Assembly: GCF_001263205.1 (NCBI RefSeq)
Contig: NZ_CP012333.1
Span: 3,224,001-3,288,000 of the forward strand
Source of the DNA: Labilithrix luteola
Lineage (GTDB): Bacteria > Myxococcota_A > Polyangia > Polyangiales > Polyangiaceae
DNA length: 64,000 bases
Direction of reading: 5' to 3'
The notes below the pieces were generated by a model. That model saw only the letters and a program-made list of their open reading frames with translations, was not told the origin of the DNA and made no database searches. Made by a program: the position numbers and the translations under genes. Position 1 is the first letter of the stretch. Every line of letters starts with the position of its first letter. Shown in pieces: positions 17,873 to 25,989 of this stretch.

Positions 17873-19263
17873 AGTCCGCGCTGACTCTCGGTGCCGTCGC
17901 AATTGCGGCCGCCACCACGCTCGTTCATTGCGCCTCCCAGGACGAGCACCCCGGTACCGTCGAGGACGCGGGCCGGAGCGAGGATGCAGCGAGCGAAGCC
18001 GAGGCAGACGCTGGCGCCGACGCCGACGCCTCGGACGCCGCGACGGAAGACGAGTACGAGATTCCGGACGGCTCGGTGAGCTGCGAGGCCTCTCCATGCG
18101 TCGTTGCCCTTGGCGGAAGCGACGAAGCCCTGGGGACGTTTTGCGCGCTCCTCGACGACAAGACCGTGCAGTGCTGGGGGAGCAACATTCTGCAGAGGCT
18201 CGGATACGTGCCGGCTGGAGGCGGCTTTCCGATGAGCACGACGCCGCATCGGCTCCCGAACCTCTCCGGCGTCACGAGCCTCAGCGTTGGCGGCTACAAC
18301 GCTTGCGCGCGCGTTGAAGACGGCAGCGTCTTCTGCTGGGGCCAAGACATTCTCGTCGGTGCGGGAATGAGCCCCGATGCAGGTCCAGTGTCACCCGGGG
18401 GCGCCCTGCCGACCCGCATGGATCTTGTCCCTCTGGCCAAGGACGTCGCGGTCGGAACGCAGACGGCGTGCGTCACGAGCGCCACCGGTGGCCTCTCGTG
18501 TTGGGGCAGAAACACTGCCTCCCAGCTCGCCCGTCCCACGAGCGAGGTGGGAGGTCCCTCGGAGATCCCGGTGGGCGGCCGATCCATCGCACTCGCCGCG
18601 CCGGGCCAGGACGCGATGTTCGCGGTCACGACGAGCGGGGAGCTTTTGTCCTGGGGCGGAGCCAGGTGCATAAATGTTTCTCCTTCCTGCGCCTACTTGC
18701 TCGGCCGCGGTACATCGGAAGATCCGGATCCGGTCCCGACGCTCGTCCCGGACCTGTCGAAGGTGCGCGCGGTGGCGCCGGCATCGAGATATGCATGCGC
18801 CATCGCCGGACGGCACGTCGAGTGTTGGGGCGGCAACACGAACGGTGAGCTCGGACGTGGATTCGTCACCGACGTATCCAAGCTCCCGGCGCCTACCATC
18901 CTCTCGCGCGTCACCGAGGCCGAGGACGCGGATGCTGGCCTACCTCACCGCGCCGACATCCCACTCCAGATCGTGGGCAACAAATCCAAAACCTGCGCCG
19001 TCATGGGCAGTGGACGCGTCTATTGCTGGGGCCCGGGGCAGCCACCATCCGAAAGGGGGCGACCGACCCGCGTGGATGGCCTGAGCGGCCCTGTCGTGGC
19101 ACTCGCGCTGAACGAAAATACGTCATGTGCGCTCCTGCGCTCGGGCGTCGTGGAGTGCTGGGGAGGGAACGTTGTCGGCAATTTGGGGAGAGGAATCGAT
19201 GATGGCTTCCTTGATCAGGAGTGGGTCGATTTGAAGCCCGCGCCCGTAACCTTTGAGCGATAG
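17869..19263 (+). CDS. Module A gene 6: RCC1-repeat lipoprotein
   Basis: The 464-residue protein starts at ATG 17869, inside an ATGA overlap. The lipobox is LVHC. After an Asp/Ala-rich linker come seven RCC1-type blades marked by CWGSN, CWGQD, CWGRN, SWGGA, CWGGN, CWGPG and CWGGN. The fourth blade lacks the Cys, exactly as in the module B paralogue (36030-37367), and both begin with the block SPCVVAL or EPCVVSL. RCC1 folds are seven-blade propellers used for protein contacts. Here the protein is exported, so a surface binding role is likely. Confidence 0.85.
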   Translation: MKSALTLGAVAIAAATTLVHCASQDEHPGTVEDAGRSEDAASEAEADAGADADASDAATEDEYEIPDGSVSCEASPCVVALGGSDEALGTFCALLDDKTVQCWGSNILQRLGYVPAGGGFPMSTTPHRLPNLSGVTSLSVGGYNACARVEDGSVFCWGQDILVGAGMSPDAGPVSPGGALPTRMDLVPLAKDVAVGTQTACVTSATGGLSCWGRNTASQLARPTSEVGGPSEIPVGGRSIALAAPGQDAMFAVTTSGELLSWGGARCINVSPSCAYLLGRGTSEDPDPVPTLVPDLSKVRAVAPASRYACAIAGRHVECWGGNTNGELGRGFVTDVSKLPAPTILSRVTEAEDADAGLPHRADIPLQIVGNKSKTCAVMGSGRVYCWGPGQPPSERGRPTRVDGLSGPVVALALNENTSCALLRSGVVECWGGNVVGNLGRGIDDGFLDQEWVDLKPAPVTFER

Positions 19264-19276
19264 GAGATAGGGGTCG

Positions 19277-20197
19277 ATGTTTCATCGTACGGTCTATGGT
19301 TCACTATCGGCTCTCGTGGTCGTCGTGCTGGGCGCGTCGGCTATTCAATGTTCGTCGAGTAGTCGGGACGGGTACGAGGTTTCTCCCGATGCCGCGCCGC
19401 CGCCGGAGCAGTTCGTCGCTCCCGTCGACGCCGTCGACGCCGCGGCCGATGCAAACGTCGCGGACGGCATCGAGCAAGACTGCGCCGGCGAGGAGAACAC
19501 GCAGATCTACGTCCTCACACAACGTCCGGATGCGATTCACCGGTTCGATCCCGCGACTCTCACATTCTCGCTTGTCGGTAAGCTCGACTGCCCGGATCGC
19601 AACACATTTTCGATGGCGGTCGATCGCCGCGGCTATGCGTGGGTCCTGTTCAAGTCAGGCGCAATAGACAGGGTCCGCCTCTCTGACCTTCAATGTCAGG
19701 AAGTCGTGCTGAACAACGTTCCAGTAAACATGAACGTGTTTGGAATGGGATTCGCCAAGGACGACTCGAGTGCGGGAGAAAGTCTGTTTCTCCACCCTTA
19801 TGATGGTCTCTACAGGGTCGATCTTTCGACGCGCGGCGTCAGTTGGGTCGGAAAGACGATCTTCCCGGCAATCACCGAGCTGACGGGCACGGGTGATGGC
19901 AAGCTCTTCGGCTATTCCCCGCAGACCGGCGTGATCTCACGCTTCGACAAGACTACCGGCGCGGCCCTCGAAACCTATCGCACGTCCGCCGCCGGTAACG
20001 GTGCATATGCGTTCGCACATTGGGGCGGCGACTTCTGGACGTTCTTGGATTTGTCGACTGAGGAGTCGACGCCGGGCTCGACCGTCTACCGCTACTCGCC
20101 GGCAACGAACGAAACTACGATCGCGGTACCGGGCGCGGGGATGAGCATCGTCGGAGCCGGCTCGTCGACGTGCGCACCCTTCAAGCCTGTAAACTGA
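19277..20197 (+). CDS. Module A gene 7: NHL/YncE-like lipoprotein
   Basis: The 306-residue protein has a signal peptide ending near SAIQC and an Asp/Ala linker. The remainder contains propeller-like strands such as IYVLTQRPDAIHRFDPATLT, AWVLFKSGAIDRVRL and GLYRVDLSTRGVSWVG. A GGAG-like ribosome site (AGGAGATAGGGG) precedes ATG 19277. It is the last gene of module A, 13 nt after the RCC1 gene. It has no clear counterpart in module B, whose distal genes differ. Function unknown. Confidence 0.75.
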   Translation: MFHRTVYGSLSALVVVVLGASAIQCSSSSRDGYEVSPDAAPPPEQFVAPVDAVDAAADANVADGIEQDCAGEENTQIYVLTQRPDAIHRFDPATLTFSLVGKLDCPDRNTFSMAVDRRGYAWVLFKSGAIDRVRLSDLQCQEVVLNNVPVNMNVFGMGFAKDDSSAGESLFLHPYDGLYRVDLSTRGVSWVGKTIFPAITELTGTGDGKLFGYSPQTGVISRFDKTTGAALETYRTSAAGNGAYAFAHWGGDFWTFLDLSTEESTPGSTVYRYSPATNETTIAVPGAGMSIVGAGSSTCAPFKPVN

Positions 20198-20370
20198 GGG
20201 CGCGGCCGCAGGCGAAGCATCCGGGCCCCGCGCCGCGCCGCGCACGCATGACGCTTCGACGCGTCCGCTGACGCCTCCGTCGCGGCGCGCAGTGCCTCCT
20301 TCGCGCTGCGAGGTCTCATCGACGCGTCCGTGAGCCCTCCGGAGCGCGTCGGAAGCTCTCCGGGCGCGTT

Positions 20371-21099
20371 TCAATCTCGGAAGTCGTTTACGTCCTTGAC
20401 CGCGTAGCCTTCGAGCCGGGACCAGGGCAGCGCCGCCGGGACGGGCTCGACCTCCGCATGCAGGCTGCGCACGACGGTGCCGTCGCTCTTGCCCGCTTCG
20501 GCCTCGAGCGCGAGATGCAGCCGATCGCTCCACAGGACGCGGACGTACTTGTCTCCGTCCTGGCGTTCGAGCCAGCGGGTGTCGGCCTTTGCAGTCACCC
20601 GCTTGGACGGCTGCAGCGCCGCGCGATCGACGTCGGAGACGAGATGAGCGATTTCGCTCCACACGGGATAGAAGCCGACCGAGTCGTATTCCGCGGGCAC
20701 CACGGCGACGAGCTGACGCTCGTGGGGAAGGACGAACTGCAGGTGGGCAGCCTCGGCGCCGGAGCCGGCAGCGTCGGCCTTCGCGTCCCGCGTCACGAAA
20801 CGTGTTGCGGAGCCCCAGTCGTGCACGTGCTTGGTGCCGTGCGCGTCGTCTTCGTGCTGCGCGTGGCGGGGATCCACGACGCGCTCGATCCACACGCGGC
20901 CGTCCGCGCGGACCATGCGCTCCTGATAGCGCATGGTCTGCGTGACGCCGTCGGGCCGAACGATCCGCTCCTCGTGAGTGATGACCGCGGAGAGTGGTTG
21001 CTCGTCCGTACCTTGCGCGGGCGCTCTCTCGGAGTTGGAGCAAGCCGCGGACAGGAGCAGGACTGCGAGGAGCGAACCGTTTCGACCCGAGCGTGTCAT
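20371..21099 (-). CDS. Small lipoprotein in the alkaline phosphatase operon
   Basis: The 242-residue protein has a signal peptide and lipobox SAAC, then an Asn/Ser/Glu linker. The mature part is a soluble alpha/beta-looking domain with a His/Asp-rich stretch (DPRHAQHEDDAHGTKHVHDW) that could bind metal, consistent with its place beside metal-dependent phosphatases. I recognise no family. It starts 3 nt after the stop of the phosphatase gene at 21102, so the two are very probably cotranscribed. Confidence 0.7.
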   Translation of the reverse strand: MTRSGRNGSLLAVLLLSAACSNSERAPAQGTDEQPLSAVITHEERIVRPDGVTQTMRYQERMVRADGRVWIERVVDPRHAQHEDDAHGTKHVHDWGSATRFVTRDAKADAAGSGAEAAHLQFVLPHERQLVAVVPAEYDSVGFYPVWSEIAHLVSDVDRAALQPSKRVTAKADTRWLERQDGDKYVRVLWSDRLHLALEAEAGKSDGTVVRSLHAEVEPVPAALPWSRLEGYAVKDVNDFRD

Positions 21100-21101
21100 G
21101 A

Positions 21102-22505
21102 CTACAGCCCCGCCGCGGTCTTGAGGAGCTGGAACACCTTGGTGTTGTCCATGGTGCCCTTGAAGGCCTCGGCGCCGGCGCCGCCCGCCATGAGCATGAC
21201 GTCTCCGCCGCCGTGGGTCTCTCCACCCGCGCTTGTCCGGACGGCCGAGATGTGCGTGAAGTTCTTGTCGAGGAGGTTCATGGTGTCACCAGCGCTGCGG
21301 ACGATGGGGCGGTTCGGGCCGTTGCCGAAGACGAGCGTGGGGTACGGATAGCCGTCCGCGTCCACGAGGGGAGCGCCGCTCGCAGGATCGCGGACGACGT
21401 CGAGGACGTGCAGGCCGCTACCACGCTGGCCATAGCCGTTCATCGTCATCGTGTGATCGTGGTCGGCGGTCACGACGATGAGCGTGTTGCTCAGGTCCAC
21501 CGTGGCCATCGCCGCCTGGATCGCGGAGTCGAACGCCAGCGTGTCGGCGAGCGCCTTCTGCGCCTTGGTGTCGTGGAGCGCGTGGTCGATTCGCCCGCCC
21601 TCGACCATGAGGAAGAAGCCCTGGTTACCGGCGCTCGAGGCCTTCTTCAGGACCTCGATCGCCTTGACCGTCATCTCCGCGAGGCTCGGCTCGGTGCTCG
21701 GATCGCGATCGAGCTCGTAGTTCAGGTGGCTGGTCTTCGAGAAGAGGCCGAGGAGCTTCGTCGTCGAGGCGGGCAGGCCGCGGAGGCCGGGGCCGTTCGT
21801 CACGTAGGAGTAGCCCTTGCTCTGCATCTCGGCGGTGAGATCGCGGCCGTCGGGGCGACCGGAGCCGTTGGTGCTGGCATTGAAAGGCGTCCAGTGGTTC
21901 GCGCCGCCGCCGAGGAGCACGTCCACTCCGGCGCTCACACCGCCGTCGAGGGCCGTGTTGTATCCGGCTCCGCCGGGGACCGCCTGCGCCGAGATGTCGT
22001 AAGGAAGGTTGCGGTTGCAGATATGCGAGTACGTCGCGGCCGGCGTGGCGTGCGTCAGCTCGGTGGTGGTGACGACGCCGACCGCCTTACCGGCAGCCTT
22101 CGCCTTCTCGAGGAAGGTCGGGACGGCGACGCCGTTTCCGGTCGGCGCGCAGTGGCCGTCGGCCTCGATGCGCGCCACGGTCTCCCCGCTCATCGAGAGG
22201 ACCTCGTTGCGCATCTTCACGCCGGTCATGTACGCCGCCATCGACGGCGCACTGTCGGTGGTCTGGGCGTCGAGCGAGAAGGTCTTGATGCGGGCCGTAC
22301 GGGGCAGCTTCTCCATCGCCAGCTTGCCGGCTTCGCCGTACCCGTAGATGCGCGACGCGGTGACCGTGGTCGGCCCCATGCCGTCGCCGAGGAAGAAGAT
22401 GACGTTCTTCGCGGGGACTGCGGGAGGCTCGGCGTGAGCCTCGGGGGCGCTCGACAAGGAGGCGAAGAGCGCTGCGGCGCCCAGGACTGCGCGATTGAAC
22501 TTCAT
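21102..22505 (-). CDS. Secreted alkaline phosphatase
   Basis: This 467-residue PhoA-superfamily enzyme has a signal peptide cut after AHA (residue 25). Metal and catalytic residues are visible: Asp41 in FLGDGMG, nucleophile Ser85 in TTDSAPS, THATPAA with His at the E. coli Asp153 position, VEGGRIDHALHD, TADHDH, and the His of GETHGGGD. His at the Asp153 and Lys328 positions is the pattern of animal and many bacterial alkaline phosphatases. It hydrolyses phosphomonoesters outside the cytoplasm. ATG 22505 has GGAAG upstream. It lies 23 nt after a second, lipid-anchored copy. Confidence 0.93.
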   Translation of the reverse strand: MKFNRAVLGAAALFASLSSAPEAHAEPPAVPAKNVIFFLGDGMGPTTVTASRIYGYGEAGKLAMEKLPRTARIKTFSLDAQTTDSAPSMAAYMTGVKMRNEVLSMSGETVARIEADGHCAPTGNGVAVPTFLEKAKAAGKAVGVVTTTELTHATPAATYSHICNRNLPYDISAQAVPGGAGYNTALDGGVSAGVDVLLGGGANHWTPFNASTNGSGRPDGRDLTAEMQSKGYSYVTNGPGLRGLPASTTKLLGLFSKTSHLNYELDRDPSTEPSLAEMTVKAIEVLKKASSAGNQGFFLMVEGGRIDHALHDTKAQKALADTLAFDSAIQAAMATVDLSNTLIVVTADHDHTMTMNGYGQRGSGLHVLDVVRDPASGAPLVDADGYPYPTLVFGNGPNRPIVRSAGDTMNLLDKNFTHISAVRTSAGGETHGGGDVMLMAGGAGAEAFKGTMDNTKVFQLLKTAAGL

Positions 22506-22528
22506 GACGTGTCTTCCTTTCTCGGTCA

Positions 22529-24127
22529 TCACAGCTTGGTCGCCTTGCGCAACAGTCCGAAGACTTCGGTGTTGTCCATGAACCCGTGGAACTGGTCCGC
22601 CCCGAAGCCCACGGCCTGGATCGCCACGTCCGTGCCGCCGTGCGTCTCGCCGCCCGTCGGCATCCGGATGGCAGCCTCCTGCAGGTAGCCGTTCGCGCTG
22701 GTCACATCGTCCGTCAGCGTCGGCGCGGTCACGCGGGAGCTGGGGATGCGGTTAGGACCGTTACCGAACGCCAGGATCGAGTAGGGCTTCCCGTCCGCGT
22801 CGTTCGTCGGCTGGCCCATCGCGGTTCCCGCGTAGTTCTTCACGAGGCCGAGGACGCCCGCGTTGGTCGGCGTCGTCTTCCCGGTGCGCTGGGCGTAGCC
22901 GAGGTGCACCATCGTGTGATCGTGATCGGCCGTGACCACGATGAGCGTGTGCGTGAGGTTCGGATCGGACTTCTTCACCTCGGTGAGGACCGCGTCGATC
23001 GCGTTGTCGAAGGCGATGGTGTCGACGAGGGCCCGCTTGGCGTTCGTGTCGTGCAGCGCGTGGTCGATGCGTCCGCCCTCGACCATGAGGAAGTAGCCCT
23101 TCTGGTTCTGCTCGAGGATCTGGACCGCCTTCGTCGCCATCTGCGACAGGCTCGGCTCGTTGGCCGGATTGCGGTCCAGCTCGTAGGACATATGGCTGTT
23201 CGTGAAGAGGCCGAGCGCCTTCTGGGACGCGCCGGTGAGCGGGATCGCCGACAGCTCGGTGGCGTTCGAGGCGTAGGTGTAGCTCTTGGCCTTGAGCTCG
23301 GTGACGAGGTCGCGGTTGTCCGCGCGGCCAGTGAACTGCGAGCGCCCGCCGCCAAAGATGACCTCGAGGCCGTTCCCGAGCGTCGAGTTGAAGCCGAGCC
23401 CGCCGGGGACGAGCTGGCGCGCGATGTTGTTCTCGTTGTCGCGGTCGCTGATGTGCGAGTAGGTCGCGGCCGGGGTCGCGTGCGTGACCCGCGTCGTGGT
23501 CACGACGCCGGTCGACCAGCCTGCGGCCTCCGCCCACTCGAGAACCGTGGGGACGGGCTTTCCCTGGCCGTAGTTCGGCGTCTCGGCGCTCATCGCGATG
23601 ACGCCGTTCGACATCTTGACGCCCGTCATGTACGCCGACATCGACGGCGCGCTGTCGGTCACGCGGGAGTCACGCGAGTACGTGCGAACGAAGCCCGTCT
23701 CGGGCAGGTCGTCGATGTGCAGGCTGCCTTCCTCGCCGTAGCCGTAGATCCGGGCCGCCGTCATGACCGGGATGCCCATGCCGTCGCCGAGGAAGAAGAT
23801 CACGCGGTCCGCGTGCGCAACGCCGCCCTTGATGGCGTCGTCGTAGCCGGACGTGAGCTTGCCGGGCCCGGGATCGGTGCTCGGCGGCTCCACGCCGGTG
23901 TCGCCTTTATCGCCCTTGTCGCCCTTGTCGCCCTGGGCGCCCTTGTCCCCAAGGCCGCCCTTTCCACCGGTCGCGCCCGTTTCACCATTCGCGCCCGTTT
24001 CACCATTCGCGCCCTTCTCTCCGCTTGCTCCGTCATTGCCCCGCGGACCCTCGCAGTTCATGACGCCAACGCTGGCGAGGAGCAGCACCGCGGACGAGGC
24101 AAGCCCTCTGATATGAGATGACCTCAA
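22529..24127 (-). CDS. Lipid-anchored alkaline phosphatase with collagen-like stalk
   Basis: The 532-residue protein starts at TTG 24127, with GGAGG 5 nt upstream. The signal peptide ends at the lipobox VMNC (Cys25). Residues 27-78 are 17 Gly-X-Y triplets (GEKGANGETG, GDKGDKGDKGDTG), a collagen-like stretch rich in Lys/Asp/Glu. The phosphatase domain follows from about residue 105, with Asp115 in FLGDGMG, Ser159 in VTDSAPS, THATPAA, VEGGRIDHALHD, TADHDH and GETHGGTD. A trimeric stalk holding the enzyme off the outer surface is inferred from the sequence. It precedes a second phosphatase gene in the same direction. Confidence 0.88.
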   Translation of the reverse strand: MRSSHIRGLASSAVLLLASVGVMNCEGPRGNDGASGEKGANGETGANGETGATGGKGGLGDKGAQGDKGDKGDKGDTGVEPPSTDPGPGKLTSGYDDAIKGGVAHADRVIFFLGDGMGIPVMTAARIYGYGEEGSLHIDDLPETGFVRTYSRDSRVTDSAPSMSAYMTGVKMSNGVIAMSAETPNYGQGKPVPTVLEWAEAAGWSTGVVTTTRVTHATPAATYSHISDRDNENNIARQLVPGGLGFNSTLGNGLEVIFGGGRSQFTGRADNRDLVTELKAKSYTYASNATELSAIPLTGASQKALGLFTNSHMSYELDRNPANEPSLSQMATKAVQILEQNQKGYFLMVEGGRIDHALHDTNAKRALVDTIAFDNAIDAVLTEVKKSDPNLTHTLIVVTADHDHTMVHLGYAQRTGKTTPTNAGVLGLVKNYAGTAMGQPTNDADGKPYSILAFGNGPNRIPSSRVTAPTLTDDVTSANGYLQEAAIRMPTGGETHGGTDVAIQAVGFGADQFHGFMDNTEVFGLLRKATKL

Positions 24128-24241
24128 GATAACCTCCGAATTGGTGGCCCTGGGTTCAGGGACGCGCGCGCAGTGTCGGAGGTCGTTGTGCCCGTCGTGC
24201 GTTCGGGATGAAAACTCTTGGCGACCGCGGAGTCTCTCTCG

Positions 24242-24257
24242 TGACGTGATCACGTCA
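24242..24257. promoter_or_regulatory. Perfect 16-bp palindrome between two operons
   Basis: TGACGTGATCACGTCA reads identically on both strands. It lies in the 293-nt divergent gap between the phosphatase operon (start 24127) and the peroxidase operon (start 24421). It has the size and symmetry of a dimeric repressor or activator site. No regulator gene lies beside it. Confidence 0.5.
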
Positions 24258-24420
24258 GTTGTCGTTGTTGTGGTCGCGCTTGTGTTGCCAACGACCAATC
24301 GACCAGCAGTTGCTCGTCCACGAGCTCGAATGGCGCCGCTTGCGACCGCGCTCGCGCAGTCGCGATGACGCTCGGTCTCCGTCTTGCTTCGTGACCTGCA
24401 GGGCCATCGAGGAGCGCGTG

Positions 24421-24954
24421 ATGGAGATCAAACCTCAAGCTGTTGCGATACCGAAGTCGACCGACCGGCTGCCAAAGGGCAAGTACGGGCCGATCTATCC
24501 GAAGACCCCCGCGTGTTACGGCTTCACGGTCATCGCGAACGTCAAAGCTGGGAGGGCGGACGCGATGCGCGTCTACGGCGAGCGGCTCGCGAAGGCGCTC
24601 GAGTCCGATCCCAACGTCCTCGCACCGCTCAAGCTTCATTACCTGCGCTGGGTGCTCTTCGACAACGATACCCGGTTCATGTACCAGGGCATCTTCGACA
24701 CCGACTTCGACAAGTACACGGAGGATGCCGTCGTGCTTTTCCGGAAGGTCGGTATCGATACGGCCTTCGAGAACCTCGAAGGCTTCCCGGCGGACTGGAA
24801 GACGAACACGGCCGCGTTCGTGAAGTTCGTTCGCGACCATCAGTGCCCGAGCTTCCTCGAGTACGGCGAGTACCCGTTCGTCTCGAGCGACGAGATCAAG
24901 AAGGCGCTCAAGATCAAAGCGGCGCTCGGCGAGATGCTCGACCAAATGCAGTGA
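24421..24954 (+). CDS. Uncharacterised protein of the DyP operon
   Basis: The 177-residue protein begins at ATG 24421, with GAGGAG 8 nt upstream. It has no signal peptide or membrane segment. It contains many aromatic and charged residues (TPACYGFTVIANVKAGRADA, FENLEGFPADWKTNTAAFVK). I recognise no domain. It is followed 9 nt later by the next gene and lies two genes upstream of a DyP peroxidase, so it may supply a substrate, act as a partner, or share the same stress response. Confidence 0.7.
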   Translation: MEIKPQAVAIPKSTDRLPKGKYGPIYPKTPACYGFTVIANVKAGRADAMRVYGERLAKALESDPNVLAPLKLHYLRWVLFDNDTRFMYQGIFDTDFDKYTEDAVVLFRKVGIDTAFENLEGFPADWKTNTAAFVKFVRDHQCPSFLEYGEYPFVSSDEIKKALKIKAALGEMLDQMQ

Positions 24955-24963
24955 TGCCACGAG

Positions 24964-25989
24964 GTGAACGCCGTGACCACGAAGCCGACCACCGCGAGGA
25001 CGTACAACCAGAACCACGTGCCGCGGAAGTACGCGAAGGGGCGGCGCCGCGTGAGCATCTACGTCGCGTGGAGCTATCCGGGCGAAGCGGGGCACGACCC
25101 GAGCGAGCTCGACAACCGGTTCTCGACGATGACCGAGGTGCGCCGCGTCCTCTGGCCGGCGTACGAGGCGCCTCAGTGGTCCGACAAGCTGAGATTCCAG
25201 CAGGGGATTGCCGGGTCGCTCGAGCTGTTTTTCTGGGCTTGGGTGAACTTCCAAGAGCTCGTGGGCGAGGTCACGGGCAACGTCGTTCCGGTTTTCCAGC
25301 GGGTGGACCAGGCGGGCTTCTCGCTGCCACTCGACGAGCGCGTCCTCGATGACGCCGACACCCTGTTCGTGTTCGGCCTCGACCACCTGATCACCGAACA
25401 GGTGGCATCGGCCTCCGAGATCGAGGCCGTTCGCGCCTTTCTCCAACGTGAAGGGACATGCCTCGTCGTCGGTCCTCACCACGACGTCGGTCACTCACCC
25501 GACGGGGCCGAACGGGAGATGGAGTACCAACATCACGGCGATGCGCTCGTACCGCGGCAGCAGCGGTTCGGCGGCTACACGCGGTCCCTCATGAACGGGC
25601 TCGGGATCCCGATCGAGAACCGGTGGGGGCTTCGCCCGGCTCGGCAAGGCGACCAAATCGCGCCGCTCTCCGTGGCAAGCGATCTCGATACGCGCGGATG
25701 GCTCGACGGGGTCCGTAACTTCAACTTCCACCTGCACCTTCCGCATTACGCGGTGACGGCGGAGGATCCGGGTGACGTCCGCGTCCTCGGCAGACAGCCG
25801 ATTGACCTGACCCGGCCTCATCCATTCACGAATGCCGGAAACAAGGAATTCAACACGTTCGTCTGGATGCCTCCGAGCGGCACGCGCGCCGGCGATGTGC
25901 TCGTGGTCGATTCGACCGTGTTCAGCACGCTCTTCGGAGGCGACGAGAGCCTGACGCGCTTCTGGAGGAACCTCGCGACGGCGGCGTGA
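24964..25989 (+). CDS. Uncharacterised protein with possible GATase-like fold, DyP operon
   Basis: The 341-residue protein starts at GTG 24964. The middle reads like a flavodoxin or class I amidotransferase-like core (VLDDADTLFVFGLDHLITEQ, then AFLQREGTCLVVGPHHDVG), resembling ThuA-type proteins. No Cys-His-Glu triad is obvious. The Tyr- and His-rich C-terminal half is unfamiliar. The stop codon overlaps the start of the peroxidase gene (GTGA at 25986-25989), so it should be made with the peroxidase. Role unknown. Confidence 0.65.
   Translation: MNAVTTKPTTARTYNQNHVPRKYAKGRRRVSIYVAWSYPGEAGHDPSELDNRFSTMTEVRRVLWPAYEAPQWSDKLRFQQGIAGSLELFFWAWVNFQELVGEVTGNVVPVFQRVDQAGFSLPLDERVLDDADTLFVFGLDHLITEQVASASEIEAVRAFLQREGTCLVVGPHHDVGHSPDGAEREMEYQHHGDALVPRQQRFGGYTRSLMNGLGIPIENRWGLRPARQGDQIAPLSVASDLDTRGWLDGVRNFNFHLHLPHYAVTAEDPGDVRVLGRQPIDLTRPHPFTNAGNKEFNTFVWMPPSGTRAGDVLVVDSTVFSTLFGGDESLTRFWRNLATAA

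Noticed and set aside
17033..18097. Minus-strand 354-codon frame opposite the propeller and RCC1 genes
   Set aside because: Seven-blade motifs and ATGA coupling define the plus-strand genes; the antisense frame is a shadow.
20198..20370. Short GC-rich direct repeats (GACGCGTCCG) between convergent genes
   Set aside because: Only two imperfect copies with no stable symmetric structure that I could draw; not enough to call a terminator.
21213..24121. Two long plus-strand open frames opposite the alkaline phosphatases
   Set aside because: The phosphatase reading has every catalytic motif; the antisense frames read as Arg/Val/His-rich sequence without domains.
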